Shown in pieces: positions 6,732-11,907 of a stretch of DNA of 11,907 nucleotides. Positions within the stretch are counted from its first letter, which is position 1. Each line of letters starts with the position of its first letter. A model generated the notes under the pieces. That model was given only the letters and a program-made list of their open reading frames with translations. It made no database searches and had not been told where the DNA came from. The DNA comes from Myxococcales bacterium (GTDB lineage Bacteria; Myxococcota_A; Polyangia; Polyangiales; Houyiibacteriaceae): assembly GCA_030622585.1 (NCBI GenBank), contig JAUXFZ010000029.1:1-11907 (forward strand), in the 5' to 3' direction. Position numbers and translations under genes: made by a program.

Positions 6732-7208
6732 TCACGGCGATTCGATCGTGCGTCGCATGGAGCGCAAGAGATAGCGGTGGAACCAGTGGCAGACCATGGC
6801 TTCGAGCGGTCTCCAGAACCAACGCGGCCACTTGGTACTGGCATAGCGGGTTTCGACCGCCACCTCAGTCCGGCCATCGGCGAGCTCCCGTAACGTGTAG
6901 CGTCCGCCCGCGAGTCGCATTCCTCCGCCCACAGAAAGCTCCTGCTCGGCGACTTCGAATTCGTAGAGGTCGCCCCGCTCGATTCGCGTCATGCGCTTCA
7001 GAAGGTGTCCACCCTCGTACAAGCACTTCGCCTCATCACCGGGCTCTGATTTCTTGCCTTCGGTGCGGATAGGAACGGGCAGGAGCAGCCTCAGATGCAG
7101 GGGCGGGCGCTCGTCGATCTCCTCGTACAGCGCCAGAGCTTCCCAGACTTGCGTGGGCGACCCAGCGAAGCTCATCCGGGTGACTACAGTAGAGAAGGGT
7201 TGGGTCAT
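6732..7208 (-). CDS. SRPBCC superfamily protein (START/polyketide-cyclase-like fold)
   Basis: A 158-residue protein of the hydrophobic-ligand-binding SRPBCC fold. Visible marks are the opening strand and helix FAGSPTQVWEALALYEEID, a central GGGMRLAGGRYTLRELADG followed by RTEVAVETRYAS (the long antiparallel strands), and a C-terminal helix with FWRPLEAMVCHWFHRYLLRSMRR that would close the pocket. No export signal or membrane helix is evident. Members bind lipids, polyketides or other apolar molecules, sometimes as enzymes; which applies here cannot be read from sequence. The start at 7208 gives the fold its usual beginning. A longer frame from 7301 would add a low-complexity leader and fill the divergent promoter region. 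No clear ribosome site precedes 7208. It is the first gene of the operon with the DoxX-like and BtaA-like genes, divergent from the aldehyde dehydrogenase gene. Confidence 0.68.
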   Translation of the reverse strand: MTQPFSTVVTRMSFAGSPTQVWEALALYEEIDERPPLHLRLLLPVPIRTEGKKSEPGDEAKCLYEGGHLLKRMTRIERGDLYEFEVAEQELSVGGGMRLAGGRYTLRELADGRTEVAVETRYASTKWPRWFWRPLEAMVCHWFHRYLLRSMRRTIESP

Positions 7209-7309
7209 TTCACGGCGGACGCTAGAGGAGCCCGCGCACGCTGTCGAGCAGGCCCTCCGCCTTGCTTCCTTCGGCTTGTCTCGGTCGGGTCCCAGTATCA
7301 TGGTTCGTC
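7209..7309. promoter_or_regulatory. Divergent promoter region between the two lipid/aldehyde operons
   Basis: These 101 bases separate the minus-strand SRPBCC gene from the plus-strand aldehyde dehydrogenase gene and must hold both promoters. On the plus strand TATCAT (7296-7301) resembles a -10 element and ends eight bases before the ATG at 7310; no well-spaced -35 is visible. Neither gene has a convincing ribosome site here. No clear inverted-repeat operator was seen. Confidence 0.45.
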
Positions 7310-8746
7310 ATGGCCCAGACTGCTCAACTCCGCACCATCGAAGTCGCCGAGAACGAAGCGCAGCGCATCTTCAAACTGCAACGTGCCGCCTACCTTCGCG
7401 ACCCCTATCCCAGCCTCGCCGAGCGCAAGGAGCGCCTTCGCGCGCTCGAGCGGATCCTCGTCGACAACACCGACGCGATCGCCGAAGCGATCCGCAAGGA
7501 CTTCGGCCATCGCAGCACCGAGGAGACGAAGATACTCGAGATCTTCCCCTGCATAGATGGCATCCGCCACTCTGTGAAGAAGTTATCGAAGTGGATGCAG
7601 CCCGAGCGTCGGCCCATCTCGATACTGTTCGCAACCGGGTCCAACCGGGTCGTGCCCCAACCCAAGGGGGTGGTGGGCATCGTCTCGCCCTGGAACTACC
7701 CGCTGTTTCTCACCGTGAGCCCACTCATCAGCGTCTTGGCGGCGGGCAACCGCGCCATGATCAAGATGGCGAGCAACTCGCAGAACCTCGCCCGCCTGCT
7801 TCAGGAAAAATTCAGCGAAGCCTATTCGGAGGACACCCTTGCGATTTTGCCGGGTGTTCCTGGTCGGGATTTCTCCACGCTGCCCTTCGATCACATCATC
7901 TTCACCGGCGGGGCCGACGCGGGTCGCACGGTCATGCGGTCAGCGTCTGAGAGCTTGACGCCCGTTACCCTGGAGCTCGGCGGAAAGTCGCCCACGATCC
8001 TCTGCGACGACTTCGACGTCGATGAGGCCGCCGCGCGAATTCTTTACGCGAAGTTCGTGAACGCTGGGCAGACCTGCCTGGCGCCGGACTACCTCTTCTT
8101 GCCCGAGGGCTCGCGGGACCAGTTCGTCGCCGCGGCTCAACGCATCATGCCCGAGCGCTACCCAGACACGAATGATGGCAGCTACACCTCGGTCATCGAC
8201 GACAAGTCATACCGGCGTCTGCGGATGACACTCGACGACGCAGAAGCGAAGGGGGCCAAGCTCGTGCCACTGGTGCCAGGCGCTACGTTCAACGACGAGC
8301 TGCGCAAAATCCCGCCGCACCTCGTCCTGGATGTGACCGACGACATGCTGATCATGCAGGAAGAGATATTCGGCCCGCTTTTCCCCATCATGACCTATGA
8401 GAGCCTCGATGAGCCCATCGAATACGTTGCCAAGAGAGACCGGCCCCTTGGTTTCTACGTGTTCAGCCACGACCGCGCGCGGCAGGACAAGCTCTTGTAC
8501 AGCACCATTTCGGGCGGCGTCACCATCAACAACTGCATCATCCACGTCGCCCAGCACGACCTGCCGTTCGGCGGCGTTGGCGCGAGCGGGATGGGGCAAT
8601 ACCACGGCCACGAGGGCTTCGTTGAGTTCAGCAAAATGCGACCGGTCTTCACCAACCCGCGCGTCTCACTGCTGTCACTCTTCTACCCGCCCTACACCGG
8701 ACGGCAGAACAGCCTGATCGACCTGCTCATCAAGTGGATGCCCTGA
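7310..8746 (+). CDS. Aldehyde dehydrogenase, coniferyl aldehyde dehydrogenase-like
   Basis: A 478-residue NAD(P)-dependent aldehyde dehydrogenase that oxidises an aldehyde to the carboxylic acid. The catalytic set is complete: WNYPLF with Asn129, ELGGKSP with the general base Glu222, and NAGQTCLAPD with nucleophile Cys256. The Glu-Cys distance of 34 residues is that of classical ALDHs. The C-terminal HVAQHDLPFGGVGASGMGQ and YHGHEGFVEFSKMRPVF, plus a short hydrophobic tail, place it with the coniferyl aldehyde dehydrogenase (CalB) and class 3 fatty-aldehyde branch, which are shorter than tetrameric ALDHs. Unusually, the cofactor motif normally KPSE reads KMAS (Lys152-Ser155), so the acidic residue that favours NAD is missing; NADP use is a reasonable inference. 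ATG 7310 is chosen because the family N terminus follows; an upstream in-frame start adds only low-complexity leader. No lignin-type pathway genes are nearby, so a fatty or keto-acid-derived aldehyde is equally likely. Confidence 0.88.
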   Translation: MAQTAQLRTIEVAENEAQRIFKLQRAAYLRDPYPSLAERKERLRALERILVDNTDAIAEAIRKDFGHRSTEETKILEIFPCIDGIRHSVKKLSKWMQPERRPISILFATGSNRVVPQPKGVVGIVSPWNYPLFLTVSPLISVLAAGNRAMIKMASNSQNLARLLQEKFSEAYSEDTLAILPGVPGRDFSTLPFDHIIFTGGADAGRTVMRSASESLTPVTLELGGKSPTILCDDFDVDEAAARILYAKFVNAGQTCLAPDYLFLPEGSRDQFVAAAQRIMPERYPDTNDGSYTSVIDDKSYRRLRMTLDDAEAKGAKLVPLVPGATFNDELRKIPPHLVLDVTDDMLIMQEEIFGPLFPIMTYESLDEPIEYVAKRDRPLGFYVFSHDRARQDKLLYSTISGGVTINNCIIHVAQHDLPFGGVGASGMGQYHGHEGFVEFSKMRPVFTNPRVSLLSLFYPPYTGRQNSLIDLLIKWMP

Positions 8747-8785
8747 GTACCGTAAAACGCATCGCCCCCAAACCGGCAAAATGCT

Positions 8786-8790
8786 AGGTG
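8786..8790 (+). promoter_or_regulatory. Ribosome binding site for the acyltransferase-like gene
   Basis: AGGTG lies six bases before the ATG at 8797. It favours that start over the GTG at 8788, which is itself part of this site. Confidence 0.45.
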
Positions 8791-8796
8791 CTCTGC

Positions 8797-10122
8797 ATGG
8801 AACCGCGCGAGTTGGGGGGCGTCGAGCGAATGACGCTGGCGCTCGACCAAATATCGACGGTGAACTTCACGACGATCGCACGCGTCCGCGGCCGGTTCGA
8901 CGATGCCCAACTGCGACACGCGCTCGATGCGCTCGCCAGGCGCCACCCCACGCTCACCGCGCGGCTCTGCCGAAAGCGTTTCCGCTGGGTTCTGGATCCC
9001 AATACCGTTCATTCGATCGGTAGCCGGCACGTCGATGCCGACCCCGACGCCTGGGTTGCTCACGCGGAGACCGAAACGCGGCACGAGCCCTGGCCTCTCG
9101 ACGGGCCGCGGGCGCGTTGCATCTGGCTTCGTCACGGCGAAGCGGACTCGACGCTGCTTCTGACGTTCCACCACGTCGTCAGCGACGGCAAGTCCGGAGT
9201 GCTGGTCATGCGCGATCTCATCCGACTGCTCGCCGATCCCTCGCTAGAGCTGCCCGAGATCCCCACTGCGCCCCTGGAAAGCTTCTTTCCGCTTCCCTAT
9301 CGACCCTCTCAAAATTTGAGCAAGGCCTTCGGGCTTCTGACGCGCGACATGCGAGCGACTCCCGCGGCGCAGCTACCAAGCGAGGGCTCGGCGCCGATTG
9401 AAGGGCGAACGCAGCGACTCGTTCCCATCCGTTTTTCCGAGGCTCAGACGACCGCGCTTCGCACCCAAGCTCGACGTGAGGGGTACACGATGCATGGGTT
9501 GCTGAGCTCAGCGATGATGCTCGCGCTTTACGAAACCGGCGAGTGGACTGACGAGCCCACGATGCGGCTGTTTCATGCACTCGACTTCCGTGTTTACCTC
9601 GAGCAAATCCGGCAACGTAGCGGCGGGGACTTGCCCCGCATCGGTGAGGCATCGGGCGTCTACGCCTCCTATGTGGACACCGAGCATCGCTTGTCGTCCG
9701 ACACTGAGCTTCACGCGCTCGGGCGGGAGGTGACCGGCGAGATCCAGTCACAAAAGGCCGACGGAATTCCCTTTCTCACGTCGCCGTTTTCGGGAGGGCT
9801 CATCCGGTGGCTGCGTGCGTCGCTCGGCTCCCCGCAGACGCTCCGCCTCTGTGAGACTCAGCTGACCCGCAGGTCCCTCGCCATTACGAATCTTGGCCTA
9901 TTGGAGCGCCTCGACGTTCAAGAGCGGTACGGCGAGCTCGAAATTGAAGAGCTACACTTCTTTGCCGCCGTGTCCGTGATGGGCCCCCTAGGTGCAACGG
10001 CAACGACGTTTCGGAATCGTCTACAGCTCAACCTCGGGCACGTCGAACCGCGCATCAGCCGCGCCACGATGGAGCGCTTTCAACATCATCTGATGCGCAG
10101 ACTCGACGCTGTAGCGTCGTAG
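8797..10122 (+). CDS. Condensation-domain / PapA-like acyltransferase
   Basis: A 441-residue stand-alone protein of the CoA-dependent acyltransferase fold shared by NRPS condensation domains, PapA-type polyketide acyltransferases and wax ester synthases. The active-site motif HHxxxDG is present as HHVVSDG (His125, His126, Asp130, Gly131). The N terminus has the usual pattern of this fold (LALDQISTVNFTTIARVRG, then LRHALDALARRHPTLTARL), and the second half has LAITNLGLLE and TTFRNRLQLNLGH, typical of the C-terminal lobe. No carrier protein or adenylation domain is attached or adjacent, so it more likely acylates a free alcohol or amine than extends a peptide. It begins 50 bases after the aldehyde dehydrogenase gene on the same strand and probably shares its message. 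Donor and acceptor are unknown. PapA-like is preferred over a wax ester synthase from the overall pattern, but this is not certain. Confidence 0.75.
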   Translation: MEPRELGGVERMTLALDQISTVNFTTIARVRGRFDDAQLRHALDALARRHPTLTARLCRKRFRWVLDPNTVHSIGSRHVDADPDAWVAHAETETRHEPWPLDGPRARCIWLRHGEADSTLLLTFHHVVSDGKSGVLVMRDLIRLLADPSLELPEIPTAPLESFFPLPYRPSQNLSKAFGLLTRDMRATPAAQLPSEGSAPIEGRTQRLVPIRFSEAQTTALRTQARREGYTMHGLLSSAMMLALYETGEWTDEPTMRLFHALDFRVYLEQIRQRSGGDLPRIGEASGVYASYVDTEHRLSSDTELHALGREVTGEIQSQKADGIPFLTSPFSGGLIRWLRASLGSPQTLRLCETQLTRRSLAITNLGLLERLDVQERYGELEIEELHFFAAVSVMGPLGATATTFRNRLQLNLGHVEPRISRATMERFQHHLMRRLDAVAS

Positions 10123-10160
10123 GCGCCTCGACACTCTCCCACACGAATGCGGTGAGAATT

Positions 10161-10184
10161 GAGGCGGCCAACTTCCGAGGCGGC
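10161..10184 (+). repeat. Direct repeat GAGGCGGC upstream of the TPP enzyme gene
   Basis: GAGGCGGC occurs at 10161-10168 and again at 10177-10184, a 16-base period, in the 86-base gap before the TPP enzyme gene. It could be a tandem regulator site, but short GC-rich repeats also arise by chance. Confidence 0.25.
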
Positions 10185-10195
10185 ATCTGTAGTAC

Positions 10196-10208
10196 AGTGC
10201 CGAGCACT
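10196..10208 (+). promoter_or_regulatory. Small hairpin abutting the TPP enzyme start codon
   Basis: AGTGC-CGA-GCACT is a perfect five-base-pair inverted repeat with a three-base loop that ends on the base before the ATG at 10209. It occupies the place of a ribosome binding site, so it may be an operator or influence translation. Confidence 0.3.
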
Positions 10209-11864
10209 ATGGGCAATGGCGCAGACACTCTCATTCGGACTCTCGTCAACGCGGGCGTTGACACGTGTTTTACGAATCCCGGCACTTCGGAGATGCACTT
10301 CGTGGCAGCGCTCGATGGCGCGGACATGCGAGGTGTACTGTGCTTGTTCGAGGGGGTGGCCTCCGGCGCTGCCGACGGATACGCGCGCATGGCGGACAAG
10401 CCGGCCGCCACTCTCTTGCATCTCGGATGTGGGCTCGGCAACGCCCTCGCGAACCTGCACAACGCGCGCAAGGCACGTGTGCCCATGGTCAACATCATCG
10501 GAGATCACGCGACCCATCACACCCAATACGACGCGCAGTTGCAGTCGGACATCGAGACGGTCGCGAAGAATGTGTCCAAGTGGATCAAGACCACTCCGGA
10601 ATCGAGTCGACTCGCCGCCGATGTCGCCGAGGCTGTGGAAGTGGCCAAAGGCCCGCCTGCGCAGATCGCCACGCTCATCTTGCCCGCAGACGTCTCCTGG
10701 AACGAGGGCACCGAGCCGGCACGAGCGCATGTGCCTGCACAGCCGCCACGGGCCTCGGACGCGACCGTGCAAGCTCTGGCGCAGGTGATCAAGAAATCAG
10801 GCAAGAAGGTTGCGTTCCTGTTGGGCAATCGGGTGCTCCGTGAGACGGGGTTGCGCGCGGCGTCGCAGATTGCTGAAAAGACAGGTGCCAAGCTGTTCTG
10901 TGAGGTCTTTCCGACGCGCCTGGAGCGAGGCGCGGGGCTGCCCGCGGTCGAGCGTATTGCGTATCTCGCCGAGCTGGCCTCTGTGCAGCTCAACGGCCAC
11001 GACCATTTGATTCTGGTGGATGCCAAGGCGCCCGTGTCGTTCTTCGCGTATCCAGGCAAGAAAAGCTATTTGGTACCGGACGACTGTACGGCCCACACCT
11101 TGGTGCAGCCCCATGAAGATGCGGTGGCCTCGCTGCAGGCTCTCGTCGAGGCTGTTGGCGCCTCCGACACCGCGCCCAAGCTCCAGAGCGCGGGGCGTCC
11201 TGAGCTACCGAAAGGCAAACTCAACGCCGCCAAGGCATGTCAAGCGATTGGCGCCTTGCTGCCGGCAAACGCGATCATTTCAGATGAAGCGCAGACATCA
11301 GGCATCAAGTTGCCGATTTGCACCGCTGGGGCGCCTCGGCACGACGTGCTCACCTTGACCGGTGGCGCGATCGGGCAAGGCCTGCCGGTCGCCTTGGGCG
11401 CGGCGACGGCCTCGCCGAACCGCCCCGTGCTCGCACTCGTTGGCGACGGCTCCGCCATGTACACGATTCAGGCGTTGTGGACGATTGCGCGTGAGGGTCT
11501 CGATGTGACGACGGTCATTTTCAACAACCGCTCGTACGGAATTCTCAACATCGAGCTCGAGCGCGTCGGGGCAGAGACCATCGGCCCGGAAGCCAAGGCA
11601 CAGTTGGACCTGTCGGAACCGGCGATCGACTTCGTGTCGATGGCCCAGGGCATGGGAGTGCCGGCACGACGCGTCGCACGGGCCGAGGACTTCAGCGCAG
11701 CCCTGAAGAACGCATTCGAGTCGCACGGCCCGTTCTTGATCGAAGCGATTGTACCGAGCGAGTACGAAGGCTTGAAACTCAAAGCGCTGCCGCACATGCT
11801 GAGCGCGCTCGGCCACGTCCCATCACCCCTCGCAAAGGCGATCAAGAAAAAGATTGCGCCCTGA
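10209..11864 (+). CDS. Thiamine-diphosphate enzyme, acetolactate synthase large-subunit-like
   Basis: A 551-residue TPP-dependent enzyme of the acetolactate synthase/benzoylformate decarboxylase superfamily, acting on 2-oxo acids by decarboxylation or carboligation. The N-terminal PYR domain begins GADTLIRTLVNAGVDTCF and carries the cofactor-activating glutamate in LFEGVASGAADGYARM (Glu48). The middle domain includes KKSGKKVAFLLGNRVLRETG. The C-terminal PP domain has GGAIGQGLPVALGAA and the metal/TPP motif GDGS (412-415) with FNN at 438-440. It matches a family commonly named acetolactate synthase large subunit, but no small regulatory subunit or ilv/leu gene is nearby, so a branched-chain amino acid role is unlikely. 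A tail of about 36 residues, ending KAIKKKIAP, follows where the fold normally stops (about residue 515). The ATG at 10209 is chosen since the fold begins there; the GTG at 10152 adds an unrelated leader. It follows the acyltransferase gene by 86 bases. Confidence 0.82.
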   Translation: MGNGADTLIRTLVNAGVDTCFTNPGTSEMHFVAALDGADMRGVLCLFEGVASGAADGYARMADKPAATLLHLGCGLGNALANLHNARKARVPMVNIIGDHATHHTQYDAQLQSDIETVAKNVSKWIKTTPESSRLAADVAEAVEVAKGPPAQIATLILPADVSWNEGTEPARAHVPAQPPRASDATVQALAQVIKKSGKKVAFLLGNRVLRETGLRAASQIAEKTGAKLFCEVFPTRLERGAGLPAVERIAYLAELASVQLNGHDHLILVDAKAPVSFFAYPGKKSYLVPDDCTAHTLVQPHEDAVASLQALVEAVGASDTAPKLQSAGRPELPKGKLNAAKACQAIGALLPANAIISDEAQTSGIKLPICTAGAPRHDVLTLTGGAIGQGLPVALGAATASPNRPVLALVGDGSAMYTIQALWTIAREGLDVTTVIFNNRSYGILNIELERVGAETIGPEAKAQLDLSEPAIDFVSMAQGMGVPARRVARAEDFSAALKNAFESHGPFLIEAIVPSEYEGLKLKALPHMLSALGHVPSPLAKAIKKKIAP

Positions 11865-11907
11865 CTACGTAGCCGTCGCATCGTGTACGGTCGTTCGCAC
11901 CCTAGGC
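11865..11907. other. Window end, noncoding remnant
   Basis: These 43 bases follow the TPP enzyme stop codon. They begin with the eight-base palindrome CTACGTAG but show no T-tract terminator and no start of another gene. Transcription may continue beyond the window. Confidence 0.3.

Noticed and set aside
8797..10122. Part of a nonribosomal peptide synthetase cluster because of the HHxxxDG motif.
   Set aside because: No adenylation, carrier or thioesterase domains occur in the window; a stand-alone PapA-like acyltransferase fits better.
10152..10208. GTG start for the TPP enzyme adding 19 residues.
   Set aside because: The added leader does not resemble the family, whose fold begins at the ATG at 10209; it also covers the repeat and hairpin.
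10209..11864. Genuine IlvB acetolactate synthase of branched-chain amino acid synthesis.
   Set aside because: No IlvN regulatory subunit, ilvC, ilvD or leu genes are adjacent, and the sequence pattern fits a separate ALS-like family.

Overview
The window is GC-rich, gene-dense bacterial chromosome. It suggests a Myxococcota-type (former Deltaproteobacteria) organism. The main reasons are a large surface lipoprotein that joins a PKD-like segment, tandem four-cysteine repeats and an IgGFc-binding-type C-terminal domain, and a TatT/DctP periplasmic transporter pair; both are common in that group. This assignment is inference from protein style; there is no rRNA or marker gene here.

Layout, left to right. 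A lipoprotein gene (32-2557, +) converges on a mobA-like molybdenum cofactor guanylyltransferase gene (2622-3233, -). Next, on the minus strand, are a TRAP-type solute-binding protein (3399-4415) and the TatT TPR-like lipoprotein just upstream of it (4417-5352). They are one base apart and surely co-transcribed, but no TRAP membrane permease is in the window. A three-gene minus-strand operon follows, transcribed from 7208 down to 5433: an SRPBCC protein, a small DoxX-like membrane protein, and a DUF3419/BtaA-like SAM-dependent transferase that starts inside the DoxX stop codon (ATGA overlap). A 101-base divergent promoter region (7209-7309) separates this operon from three plus-strand genes: a coniferyl-aldehyde-dehydrogenase-like ALDH (7310-8746), a condensation/PapA-like acyltransferase with an HHVVSDG motif (8797-10122), and a thiamine-diphosphate enzyme of the acetolactate synthase-like family (10209-11864).

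How they may work together. TatT and the solute-binding protein are probably the periplasmic half of a TPR-associated TRAP transporter. The divergent block 5433-11864 combines a BtaA-like enzyme, a lipid-pocket (SRPBCC) protein, a membrane protein, a 2-oxoacid-handling TPP enzyme, an aldehyde dehydrogenase and an acyltransferase. This is a plausible but unproven lipid or acyl-conjugate pathway, and it is the best candidate for an undescribed system here.

There are no tRNA, rRNA, IS element, CRISPR or phage signals. No gap exceeds 165 bases. The longest, 3234-3398, lies between the solute-binding protein gene and mobA and holds only a short palindrome next to the mobA start.
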